Shown here: positions 29,093-37,686 of the stretch, one piece after another
How positions within the stretch are numbered: the first letter of the stretch is position 1
Layout: each line of letters opens with the position of its first letter
Virus record (IMG/VR): IMGVR_UViG_3300048088_000314
Location: 1 to 64,000 of that record
DNA length: 64,000 bases
Reading direction: 5' to 3' (one strand)
DNA from: a virus
The notes under the pieces: model-generated
What the model was told of the DNA's origin: nothing
Database searches by the model: none
What the model saw: the letters and a program-made list of their open reading frames with translations, nothing else
Made by a program: the position numbers and the translations under genes

Positions 29093-29965
29093 GTGAAATC
29101 GAAGAAAACTGAAGCAGTAGAAGTCGAACTTCTTGAAATCCGGCAAGCGTCGGCTGTGTTCTGTATCGTCGGAGTTTCTCCGTTGATTTACAACGCGGTG
29201 AGCCAGAAGGCCCAGCGCGAATTGTTGATGCCATCGGGCCGAAAGAACGCCGCGGCGCGGGCAAGCTCCCTGAAGCACGACCCGATCACTGAATATCAAA
29301 ACTCGATCTACCGCGCCCACGAGGATGATGCGCCGACGCGGATGGTTTTCCCGGCAGTGGCCTTCAAGAAGGCGCTGGCTACTGCTGCCCTGGACATCCC
29401 AGGGGCGACGAAAGCGGCGGTGGGCCGGCTCTCCTGGGTCACCGGCGACAAGACGCCGATCTACGGTGTCCCGCAAATTCTCCTGAGTGTCGTGAGGTCG
29501 GCCGATATGAACCGGACGCCGGACATTCGAACGCGGGCGATCCTGCCGCGGTGGGCCTGCGCGATCCGGATCAATTTCGTCCAACCCCAGTTGTCGGAGC
29601 GCAATGTCGTGCATCTGCTCGCGGCGGCCGGGGTCCTGTGCGGGATCGGCGATTTTCGTCAGGAGAAGGGCGCGGGGTCTTACGGTCAGTTCCGCATTGC
29701 GGATGGGCCTGACGATCCCGAGTTCGTCGAGATCGTCCAGAGCGGCGGTCGCGAGGCGCAGGATGCGGCGCTCGCAAACCCCGAGACCTACGACAACGAG
29801 ACGGCGTCACTGTACGCCTGGGTCACCGAGGAGATCGCCAAGCGCCGCGAGGCTGGCGTGGAGGCGTCGCGCCACGCTCCGGAAGGCGAGGACGACGTCC
29901 CCCAGGTCGGGACGTTGCTGAAGCCGCGTCGCGGGCGCAAGGCCAACGGCGAGGCGCACGCCTAA
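29093..29965 (+). CDS. Conserved phage protein of unknown function between nnGGY tracts
   Basis: A 290-residue protein with a GTG start 7 bases after GGGGAG. SPLIYNAVSQKAQRELLMPSGRK, PAVAFKKALATAALDIPGA, SADMNRTPDIRTRAI and LAAAGVLCGIGDFRQEKGAGSYGQF look strongly conserved; the arrangement of beta strands with Gly-rich loops vaguely recalls RAMP-type RNA/DNA-binding folds. I recall similar proteins beside comparable repeat tracts in other phages, where recombination genes also cluster, but cannot verify this. A DNA-binding or annealing role is speculation. Confidence 0.75.
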   Translation: MKSKKTEAVEVELLEIRQASAVFCIVGVSPLIYNAVSQKAQRELLMPSGRKNAAARASSLKHDPITEYQNSIYRAHEDDAPTRMVFPAVAFKKALATAALDIPGATKAAVGRLSWVTGDKTPIYGVPQILLSVVRSADMNRTPDIRTRAILPRWACAIRINFVQPQLSERNVVHLLAAAGVLCGIGDFRQEKGAGSYGQFRIADGPDDPEFVEIVQSGGREAQDAALANPETYDNETASLYAWVTEEIAKRREAGVEASRHAPEGEDDVPQVGTLLKPRRGRKANGEAHA

Positions 29966-29975
29966 CGCAACAGGG

Positions 29976-30005
29976 AAGGGGCGCGGCTGCGGTCGCGCTC
30001 CCTTT
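29976..30005 (+). terminator. Hairpin between the two cassette genes
   Basis: AAGGGGCGCG pairs with CGCGCTCCCTT around an 8-base loop and is followed by TCTG. It could reduce read-through from the 29093 gene into the 30023 gene. Confidence 0.5.
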
Positions 30006-30022
30006 CTGACAAGGAGGAACAG

Positions 30023-30496
30023 ATGTTCATCAGCGACGAAGTCAAAAATTCGGTTTTGGCCCTGGCCGATCGCAACGGTGGCATTGTCCAGCCCGAGCAA
30101 CTGGTCGAGGCAGCGGCCGATCCGAGCCATCCTGCGAATGGCTGCTTCGAATGGGACGATGCGAAAGCCGCTGCTCGCGACCGGCTCACGACCGCGCGCA
30201 TCATTATCCGGAGCATTCGGCTGGTGGTCGACGTGGTCGAATTGACGGGACCGAGGCGGGTGCCGGCGTTCGCGGTCAATCAGAGCGGCAGCGGATATGC
30301 CACGTTGGATTCCCTCCGCAGCGATCCCGATGCGGCGCGGGCGGCGGCCGTTTACGAGTTCCAGCGCGCGGCGGCGGCACTGCGTCGAGCTCGGCAGATC
30401 GGGGTGGAACTGGGTCTGGGGCCGGCAGTCGACGCCACGGTGGCGCGGCTGGTCGGCGATGTCGAATCAGCGACGCAGGTTTACGCTGCGCGCTGA
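30023..30496 (+). CDS. Hypothetical helical protein, cassette partner
   Basis: A 157-residue protein with AAGGAGG upstream. GGIVQPEQLVEAAADPSHPANGCFEWDDAKAAARDRLTTARIIIRSI is a compact helical domain; the C-terminal half is a long Ala/Arg helix. It sits with the 29093 gene between two related repeat tracts, which suggests that they act together. Function unknown. Confidence 0.7.
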   Translation: MFISDEVKNSVLALADRNGGIVQPEQLVEAAADPSHPANGCFEWDDAKAAARDRLTTARIIIRSIRLVVDVVELTGPRRVPAFAVNQSGSGYATLDSLRSDPDAARAAAVYEFQRAAAALRRARQIGVELGLGPAVDATVARLVGDVESATQVYAAR

Positions 30497-30526
30497 CGTC
30501 AAGGAATGGAACGGCGGTTCGGGCTA

Positions 30527-30975
30527 GGATCGTCTAGGACAGGTCTGGTCAGATTCGGCTTGGCGGTCGCGGATGGACAGGGTAAGGCCAGCCTTGGCTC
30601 GATGTGTCACGGTAGGGCGGGGTAAGGCGGTCGGGGCGAGGCACGGCCCGGCGCGGGTAGGCTTGGCCGGGCGGTCGGGGCGGGGTCTGGGCAGGTGTGG
30701 CTAGGCTTGGCGGTCGAGGCGGTGCGTGGAGTGGCTGGGCGCGTAAGGCAACCTCCGGCGGTCGAGGCTTGGATGCCGTGGCGTGGTGAGCTCGGGCGGT
30801 CGAGGAATGGCCGGGGGTGGCATGGCGTGGTGAGGTTGGGCGGTCCGGGCTAGGCGGTCAAGGCTAGGTGCGGCCCGGTGAGCATGGGCGTGGCCGGGCG
30901 GTCATGGCTGGGTGCGGCCGGGCAACACATGGTGGGGCGGGGCCGGACAAGGCATGGCGGTCGCGGATTGGCCGT
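30527..30975. repeat. nnGGY pentamer tract, right copy
   Basis: About 450 bases with the same rhythm (CAGGT CTGGT CAGAT TCGGC TTGGC from 30539). It shares a 41-base near-identical block and the 16-mer GCGGTCATGGCTGGGT with the left tract, in the same orientation. No gene is supported in it. Confidence 0.85.
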
Positions 30976-31011
30976 CATGCTTTCTCCCACGTGGAGAGGG
31001 ACGGTAATGTT

Positions 31012-31590
31012 GTGACGGAGATGCCAAAAACCGTGCGTCTGGCGGAGCCTCCGGACGAGGCGCAGTTGTTCTCCCTGCTGATCGACATGCACCGCTACAA
31101 CGGCGGCGGCTGGGGCATTCCCTACAATCTTGCGCTTGTGCGCGACCATGTCGAGGCGGGGACGCGCCGGATCATGCGAACGGACGCGCAGGGGATACAG
31201 CGGCCCGATACGCGATTCCGGAGCAATCCCAACAATGAGGCGGTCGCATCGATCGGGGTGATCGGTCCCCTGGGTGGCCATCTCGAAGCGTCGATCGGCC
31301 TCTTCGTCGAGCCTGTCGCTTGGTTCAGCGACGTGCCGGGCTTCTCCGAAAAATGGCTTTTCGTGCGTCCGGAGGCGCGCGATCGGCGTCATCTCGAGGA
31401 CGATCTCTTCCATTTTGCCCGGTGGGCCAGATCGTTCATGGACGCGGGCGCCCAGCCGTTTCCCTTTCGGTTGTTGACTGGGTTTGTTTACGATGGGGCT
31501 GATCCGCGGCGCCGTGCGGCGATGGACCGGCTGTGGACTCGGAAGAGCGGGGGGCGTCGGATTGGCTCTCTTTTTATGACCGACCGATGA
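31012..31590 (+). CDS. GNAT-like acetyltransferase
   Basis: A 192-residue protein in the style of phage GNAT-fold proteins: an N-terminal PPDEAQLFSLLIDMHRYNGGGWGIPYNLALVRDHVEAG, a strand VASIGVIGP, and a central LFVEPVAWFSDVPGFSEKWLFVRPEARDRRHLEDDLFHFARW corresponding to the beta4-alpha3 acetyl-CoA region. The substrate is unknown. GTG 31012 or ATG 31021 are both possible starts; GAGAGGG lies upstream. Confidence 0.6.
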   Translation: MTEMPKTVRLAEPPDEAQLFSLLIDMHRYNGGGWGIPYNLALVRDHVEAGTRRIMRTDAQGIQRPDTRFRSNPNNEAVASIGVIGPLGGHLEASIGLFVEPVAWFSDVPGFSEKWLFVRPEARDRRHLEDDLFHFARWARSFMDAGAQPFPFRLLTGFVYDGADPRRRAAMDRLWTRKSGGRRIGSLFMTDR

Positions 31591-31787
31591 AGCTGGCAGA
31601 CGCGCTCTTTGAAGCATCGCGCGATCCTCAGAATCTCAGAGCGCGCAGGCCGACGTGGAACGACGAGAGCGCGTGCGTCCTCTACAAGGGACACCCGCTT
31701 CTGATGATCGGCGGTCGACCGTCGCCCAATTGCGAATTGCGGAACGATGATTGGGCTGCCGACGATTGGGAGATAGTCCCGGCCTAA
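31587..31787 (+). CDS. DUF2829/Tad2-like small protein
   Basis: A 66-residue protein coupled by ATGA to the preceding gene. The layout, ALFEASRDPQNLRARRPTWN followed by a hydrophobic strand and ending DDWAADDWEIV, matches the DUF2829 pattern (ALEAL-x-GKKVRRxGW ... DxxAxDWxxV). Some members (Tad2) sequester the Thoeris signalling nucleotide. The similarity is short and by eye, so anti-defence function is only a hypothesis. Confidence 0.5.
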   Translation: MKLADALFEASRDPQNLRARRPTWNDESACVLYKGHPLLMIGGRPSPNCELRNDDWAADDWEIVPA

Positions 31788-31825
31788 CGGGGCTCGGAAA
31801 GGCCGGCTGACAGGGAGGCCATCTC

Positions 31826-31855
31826 CAGGTATTCTACACGCGCGATCTGTTCAAA
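31826..31855 (+). promoter_or_regulatory. Promoter motif before the giant-protein genes
   Basis: CAGGTA, an 18-base spacer containing CACGCGCGATCTG, and TTCAAA. The 14 bases CACGCGCGATCTGT are identical to the site at 17077. An overlapping CTGACA-N17-TATTCT at 31807-31835 is an alternative sigma70 match. Confidence 0.5.
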
Positions 31856-31867
31856 GGCGGGCGCGCG

Positions 31868-34800
31868 ATGAGCTCCCAAGGCGCAACAACCACGACGTCG
31901 AGCGCACCGCCTCCGCAGGTGATGCAGAACTACACCCAGTTGACGGGTGCTGCCACCGGGGTCGCGCAACAGCCGCTCAATCTTTACACGGCGCCCGTCG
32001 TTGCGGGCTTTACACCGCAGCAGCAGCAGGCGTTCCAGGATGTTCAGAACGCCTCGGGTATCCAGACGCCCTACATCAACGCTGCGGCGCAGGAGTACGC
32101 GACCGCGACGACGCCGCTGTGGCCGACGCTGCCGACCTTCGGGACCGGGTCGGTCAACACGTACCTGAACCCGTACACGACCGACGTCACCAACCAGCTT
32201 ACGAACCTCTACGACCAGCAGAATGCCCAGGCTGCGGCGCAGCTTGCCGGGCAGTCGACGACGGCGGGCGCTTACGGTGGCGACCGCGAGGCGGTGGCGC
32301 AGGGGATTCAAACCCAGCAAGAGCAGATGGCGCAGGCGCCGACGCTCGCGCAGGTCCAGCAGCAGGGCTACCAGCAGGCGGTCAATGAGTTCAACAACCA
32401 GCAGGCGACGCAGCTTGCCGCCGAGCAGGCCAATTCATGGCTGGCGTCGCAAGCGGGCTTTGGCCTGGCGGGGCTGGGCTCTCAGGCCCAGAGCGCCGCG
32501 CTGCAGGGTGCCAGTGCCGAGATGCAGGCAGGGGCGGCTCAGCAGGCTCTGGCCCAGCAGCAGTTGAATGTCCCCTACCAGCAGTACCAGCAAACCCAGG
32601 CCTACCCATACCAGCAGCTTTCGTTCCTGACGCCGATCGTCGAGGGGACGGGATCGCTATCGGGCGGCACGGGGAGCACGACGCAGCCGCCGCCGAGCAT
32701 GCTGGGGCAGGTAGCCGGCGCCGCGACCGCTGGGGCCGGCCTTATCAACGCCTTCCCCTCCTCGCCGTCCTATCCTCCGGTGGACTATGCCACCAATCCG
32801 ACTGGCGGATTTGCCCGCGGTGGCCGCCTCGGCTTTGCCGATGGCGGCGGGATCGGTAGTGGCGGGCTCAATCTTCCGGGCAGCCCTAGCGGGGGGATCG
32901 GCACCCTCAACTTCCCGGACCTCAGCATCTCGTTCATCCCCCCTCCCCCGACGTCAGCGGGCGGCAAGTCGATGTTCAACCCAACGCAGCCCGATGTCAC
33001 GACCACCACGAGCGGCGGCGGGGGCGGGATTCTCGGTGCCGTTGGGCCGCTGCTCACCATCGCGAAATTCGTCGTTCCCCTCATCGGTGCGAAGGACGGG
33101 GGAGCTATGCGCGAGCATCGTGCGGCCGGCGGAACGGGTGGGATTGGCGACTATACGTCCCTGGCGACGCCAGCGCTCCCCGTGCCGACGCTTGAGCTTC
33201 CCTGGCTGAAGATGATGCAGCATCAGCAAGGTTCCCACATGGGGGCGGGCCCACCGAAGGCTCCCACGCCGGGAGCGGCACCCGACCCGATGAAGGGGGT
33301 CCAGGATCTCGGCGGCGCGGTCGGCAGTCTCGGAAAGCTGTTCAATAGCGACAGCACCGGCGGAGATTATGGTGGCGGGGGCGACAGCACTACCACGGGG
33401 AAGTCAGGCGGTGGCGCGATCGGTCGGGCCCATTACCAGACAGGGGGGCCGGGGCCGACCAGCGTTCCGACCTCGGTGATGGCGCAGTTCGGCGGAGCGC
33501 CGCCGAACGTCCAGAGCCAGTTGCAGCAGCTTCTCCAGTTGCCTCTGGCGCAGTTGCAGGAAATGGCGGTGCAGTATCCGCCGACGACCTCTCAGGGCCA
33601 GATGATCGCCCAGGCTATCGCGCAGAAGCAGGCGACGCCGGGATCCGGGACGGCGCCCCAGACACCCGCGCCGCAGCAGCCGTTTGTTGGCCTTGGTGGT
33701 TCGGGTGGATCGACTGGGGGCACGGCATCTCTGGCGACCTCGCCGGAGAGCTATGGCGGGACTTCGCATTTGGCCAGCGGTGGGCAAGCCGAAGCGGCCG
33801 ACACCCGCGGTTACGTGACGCCCGAGGAGCTCGATCCGCGGCCGGTGGTCGATCACTCCGGAAGCACGGTCAAGGTCAATTACCCCTCGGAAGGGAAGTC
33901 GCTCGATTTGGGATTGCCACCGATCAGGCCAGAGCGCCGCGCTGCGGGGGGATCCGCCGGCGCGGCCATGCCGGTGGTGCCGCATGTCAGCCTTTCTGGT
34001 GGCGAATGGGCTCCCGTGCCGACGTCTGATGCGTCGGCGCCAGCACATTTGCCGATCACTGGGCCAGCGAACAATGCACCGCTCGGGGGGACGCAACAAG
34101 CAGGGGAGAACAACACGTCTCCGGCCGCGTTTTTTACGAGCAGCATGCCGACCGCTAACGGTGTTGCCATCCCGCAATTGTCGAATCAGATGTTCGGGCC
34201 GGTCCAGGGTGTTACGCCGGGATCAGGCCTGCCGGGCTGGTACGCGCCGCTACCGCAGCAGACCGTGTTTGGCACGGGCCCTGGCGGCTCGACCATCTTC
34301 CCGACGTCAACCGCCTTCACCCCGGCCATGGCGCCGATCACGTCAGTCTATGGTGGTTCCGTCCCGACCTGGGCAGGTGGTTCGAGCGCTCCTGCGCCGG
34401 CGACTGGCGGGACGATGACCCAGGATCAGATCGACCAGATGAATGCCGCCACCACTGCGGCGAACTACGCGCAGGCGGCATCCGGCTACAAGCGCGGCGG
34501 TCGTTTTGGGGAGGGCGGCGGCATCGGCGGCTCACGCCCTTTCCGCGGACATTTCGATGAGGGCGGCGATCTAAATCCTGGCGATGAACTGCCAATCCCG
34601 AGCGCGCCCGTCGACGCCGGCTATGTAGATGCCGGGGTTGCCGGCTCGGGTGCCGGGCCTGGCACTCTGGATCTTCTGCAAGAGCGCGAGGCGGAGGATC
34701 GGGTGAGGGCGGACCGTGCCCTGGCGAAGATTACCGCGTCGGCAGAAGGTAAGGGCGGCATCGGCAAGAGTGTTACGGGGCATCCGATGCTGATGCGAGA

Positions 34801-37672
34801 GCCATCCGCGCCATTGGCGCCGGCGCCGGTTTTCCCGGATACGGGCGGCTCAGGCACCATGGATATCCTGCAGGCGCATCAGGCTGTCTCAGATGCGCTC
34901 GACCAGGCGGGGCCTCGGAAACACGCTGTCGAGGCACCCGGGATCCCGCCGACTATTCCACCGGCGGTCAGTCCGGATACGGCGATAATGCTGCAGGCGC
35001 ACGACGACGAAGGCAACGCGATCGACACCACGCCCGAACCGACTCCGCGCGGAGTCGAACCGCCGACACCAGAACTGCGCGCAACCCCAACCTCACCGCG
35101 TAATGAACAGGTATCGCAGGCGACCCAGGACGTTCTCCGGGAGCACGGCGAGATGCCGAGCGAGCCGTTCTATGGACGCGCCATCCCGTTCAGCCAGTTG
35201 CCCGAGCGCGGCGGTGGACCGCCAGTCCAGTACGGCATGCCGAGCGAAGGGCGCGGCGGAATTGGCATGCCGAGCGAGGCTGCCGTTCCGGTCACTCCTA
35301 CGGGAATCAAGGGCGGAATCGGCACCGACTATGTCGAGCCGCCACCGCCGGATTGGACCCAGCCGGAGTATTGGACCCGGCAGCGCTACGAGCAGTGGAA
35401 CCCGGCGACTCAGCCGGTGCCGTCCGCGCCCGCCGCTCCAACGCCGATGCCGCAGAGGCCTGTCGTCGCTACAGAAGGCCCGATGCCGCAGAGACAGGTC
35501 ACCCCGCCTGCTACCGCAGAAGCGCCGGCAGCAGCGCCCGAAGCGCCAGCGGTCACGACGCCGACGACGGTATCGGCGGCGACCAAGCCAGACCTGTTCG
35601 CGCCAGCGCCGACAACGGCGGCTGCGCCAGCGACGGCTCCCGCCGCAGCGCCGGAGGTCTGGGGCGACTCACTTGGAGTCGGCGTCCACAACGTCCTCAA
35701 GAGCCCAGGCGGCTACCAGCATGGCGGCGACGATCCAAAGACGGTTTTCGGCGAGATCAGGAAGCAGCCAGAAAACCATTGGCAGGGCAAGGACGTGATC
35801 CTGTCGAGCGGCACCAACGGCAACGACATGCCGACCGTCCTCGAGACGATGAATTATCTCAAGGGACACGGCGCCAACGTCGCGGTCATTGGCTATGGTT
35901 CGAAGTACGCCGACAGGGACGCGCAGCTTCAGCAGTACGCCAAGGATGCCGGCGTTGCCTATGTCAAGGCGGGAGTCAATGACGGCACCCACATGAGCCC
36001 GGGTGGCTATGCGGACGCCACGGCGCGGGCCCAGCAGGCGCTCGCGACTTCTCGGGCTCCGAGAGCCATGGCTGATGGCGATGTCTATGCGTCCGATCCC
36101 AAGTCGCCGAACTCTGGCGCGGTCATCCCGAGCACCCCGACGCCAGCCGCGCCGGATGCGCGCAAATCTGCCGCGCAAACGAACGCGAAAACCGCTATCG
36201 ACACAATGGCGGGGCTCGGCGGCAGCAAGGTATTCCAGGCCGCAGGCCTTACCCATGCCATGTACGAGGGCGGGTTCGCTGACAATTGGGTGTTGAGCGG
36301 TATCCCCGGCGAGGACAGTCGCGGTCATTTGCAATTCAACGCGAACGGGCAGCGTCCGCTTTACGAGCGATGGCTGGCGGCTAACGGGAAACCTGTGGAT
36401 TCGCACAGCACGGCTGATCAGTTCGCCTACATGACCCAGTGGGTGAAGACGCATCATCCGGAGGCGTTGACGACCAATGATCCGCGGGTGGCGATGGATG
36501 CCATCGGCGATTTCGAGCACTATACGGGATACGCGCCGGGCCAGGGCCAGCGGATGGGGAATTACCCAATCGCGGAGAAGATGGTCAACGGCGATCTCAG
36601 CGTGACCCCGAGCGGGCCGATCGGCGGCACCCGCGGTGGTGGAGGCGCCGGTGGTGGCGCCGCGGGCGCAGGAACGGGGGCGAACCCCAACGCCCCTCCC
36701 GCAACGCCGGAGAACGTCAGCAACGCCGCCCGGCAACTCTCCGCCCAGGCTCCGCCGCACGAGCGCAACGCCCTTTACACGTGGCTGCACAGCCCCGGCG
36801 GGATGCTGTTTATGATCGGCGCCGGCATGCTCGCCTCCGGATCGCCGTACCCCGGCGTCGCGCTGGGCCAGGGTCTCGAGTTCGCGGCCAAGGGGCTGAT
36901 GACGGGCGAGGCCCAGGAGAACAAGAACGAGCTCGCCGAGATCCGCGCCGAGCACTACCGCGAGATGGCGGATGCAGCCGCGGGTAAGCTGGGCCTGACC
37001 CAGCAACTCGGCGAGGGCCGGCTGGCGAACCAGCAGACGCAACTCCAGTTGACCGCTGAGCGTCTGGCCAATTCGCAGCAGGTCGCGCAGAACAACATCC
37101 TCATCGCGACCCAGAAACTCGACTTGGCCAAGAGCGCGGAGGAGCGTCGACTGGCCGAGGGACAGCGCCGCGATGCGATCAAGATGATGATCGGCCTCCA
37201 GCCGAAGGGTGAGATGGCGATCCTCCAGGCAGTGATGGATCAGCCGAATGGACCCAAGACGATCCCCGAGGCTGAGGCGGCGATTGCCGCGGCGAAGCGT
37301 GATCCTTCCAAGGCACAGGGGGTCCAGGTCGCGATCGAGGCCGAGGCGCGCAAGCGAGCCTCCCTCGATCTGCAGGCGCACAATGCCGACCCGACCAACA
37401 TCGGGCGCACCTTCGATACCCAGGCCGCGACCAAGCAGCACCTGGACGAGCTCCGGGCGACATTGGGGGCGACTGCGGCGCCCGCGGCACCCGCTCCGGC
37501 CGCTCCCGCTGCAGCGCCGCAAGGGGCGCCCGCAGCGCAAGGTGCAAAGCCCGATTGGGCAGTCCCCGTCCTGGGCGATCAGCATTACCTGGATGGCAAG
37601 CCGATATTCACTGACGGAAGGGCGTGGTATTTCGGCGATCACACGCCGGCGGGAGCCGCCGCAACCCAGTAA
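31868..37672 (+). CDS. Giant ejection protein with SGNH-hydrolase and murein-hydrolase-like segments
   Basis: A 1934-residue virion-type protein. Residues 1-280 are Gln/Ala-rich with LNPYTTDVTNQLTNLYDQQ and GAYGGDREAVAQG, a pattern of internal ejection proteins. Gly motifs (FARGGRLGFADGG, YKRGGRFGEGG) punctuate disordered Pro/Ala linkers. Residues 1264-1390 look like an SGNH hydrolase: GDSLGVG (1266-1272), SGTNGND, and DGTHMSPGGY with D1372 and H1375. Residues 1430-1590 resemble phage tail lysozyme, with E1467 in MYEGGFADN, then RGHLQFNANGQRPLYERWL. Helical C-terminus. It probably enters the envelope at injection and opens peptidoglycan or polysaccharide. A palindrome copy lies in frame at 35041. 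Confidence 0.75.
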   Translation: MSSQGATTTTSSAPPPQVMQNYTQLTGAATGVAQQPLNLYTAPVVAGFTPQQQQAFQDVQNASGIQTPYINAAAQEYATATTPLWPTLPTFGTGSVNTYLNPYTTDVTNQLTNLYDQQNAQAAAQLAGQSTTAGAYGGDREAVAQGIQTQQEQMAQAPTLAQVQQQGYQQAVNEFNNQQATQLAAEQANSWLASQAGFGLAGLGSQAQSAALQGASAEMQAGAAQQALAQQQLNVPYQQYQQTQAYPYQQLSFLTPIVEGTGSLSGGTGSTTQPPPSMLGQVAGAATAGAGLINAFPSSPSYPPVDYATNPTGGFARGGRLGFADGGGIGSGGLNLPGSPSGGIGTLNFPDLSISFIPPPPTSAGGKSMFNPTQPDVTTTTSGGGGGILGAVGPLLTIAKFVVPLIGAKDGGAMREHRAAGGTGGIGDYTSLATPALPVPTLELPWLKMMQHQQGSHMGAGPPKAPTPGAAPDPMKGVQDLGGAVGSLGKLFNSDSTGGDYGGGGDSTTTGKSGGGAIGRAHYQTGGPGPTSVPTSVMAQFGGAPPNVQSQLQQLLQLPLAQLQEMAVQYPPTTSQGQMIAQAIAQKQATPGSGTAPQTPAPQQPFVGLGGSGGSTGGTASLATSPESYGGTSHLASGGQAEAADTRGYVTPEELDPRPVVDHSGSTVKVNYPSEGKSLDLGLPPIRPERRAAGGSAGAAMPVVPHVSLSGGEWAPVPTSDASAPAHLPITGPANNAPLGGTQQAGENNTSPAAFFTSSMPTANGVAIPQLSNQMFGPVQGVTPGSGLPGWYAPLPQQTVFGTGPGGSTIFPTSTAFTPAMAPITSVYGGSVPTWAGGSSAPAPATGGTMTQDQIDQMNAATTAANYAQAASGYKRGGRFGEGGGIGGSRPFRGHFDEGGDLNPGDELPIPSAPVDAGYVDAGVAGSGAGPGTLDLLQEREAEDRVRADRALAKITASAEGKGGIGKSVTGHPMLMREPSAPLAPAPVFPDTGGSGTMDILQAHQAVSDALDQAGPRKHAVEAPGIPPTIPPAVSPDTAIMLQAHDDEGNAIDTTPEPTPRGVEPPTPELRATPTSPRNEQVSQATQDVLREHGEMPSEPFYGRAIPFSQLPERGGGPPVQYGMPSEGRGGIGMPSEAAVPVTPTGIKGGIGTDYVEPPPPDWTQPEYWTRQRYEQWNPATQPVPSAPAAPTPMPQRPVVATEGPMPQRQVTPPATAEAPAAAPEAPAVTTPTTVSAATKPDLFAPAPTTAAAPATAPAAAPEVWGDSLGVGVHNVLKSPGGYQHGGDDPKTVFGEIRKQPENHWQGKDVILSSGTNGNDMPTVLETMNYLKGHGANVAVIGYGSKYADRDAQLQQYAKDAGVAYVKAGVNDGTHMSPGGYADATARAQQALATSRAPRAMADGDVYASDPKSPNSGAVIPSTPTPAAPDARKSAAQTNAKTAIDTMAGLGGSKVFQAAGLTHAMYEGGFADNWVLSGIPGEDSRGHLQFNANGQRPLYERWLAANGKPVDSHSTADQFAYMTQWVKTHHPEALTTNDPRVAMDAIGDFEHYTGYAPGQGQRMGNYPIAEKMVNGDLSVTPSGPIGGTRGGGGAGGGAAGAGTGANPNAPPATPENVSNAARQLSAQAPPHERNALYTWLHSPGGMLFMIGAGMLASGSPYPGVALGQGLEFAAKGLMTGEAQENKNELAEIRAEHYREMADAAAGKLGLTQQLGEGRLANQQTQLQLTAERLANSQQVAQNNILIATQKLDLAKSAEERRLAEGQRRDAIKMMIGLQPKGEMAILQAVMDQPNGPKTIPEAEAAIAAAKRDPSKAQGVQVAIEAEARKRASLDLQAHNADPTNIGRTFDTQAATKQHLDELRATLGATAAPAAPAPAAPAAAPQGAPAAQGAKPDWAVPVLGDQHYLDGKPIFTDGRAWYFGDHTPAGAAATQ
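35041..35056. repeat. 16-bp perfect palindrome, copy 6 (in coding sequence)
   Basis: Exact copy within the 1934-residue gene, encoding TPRGVE in a Pro/Thr linker. Confidence 0.9.
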
Positions 37673-37686
37673 TCAAAGGTTAGAGT

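Noticed and set aside
28140-30975. CRISPR array
   Set aside because: The repeat is a 5-base rhythm without fixed repeat and spacer units, and no cas genes are nearby.
35669-37642. 657-codon open frame on the minus strand
   Set aside because: It is the antisense shadow of the 1934-residue gene, kept open by codon bias in GC-rich DNA; its composition (Arg/Leu/Gly-rich) is typical of such shadows.
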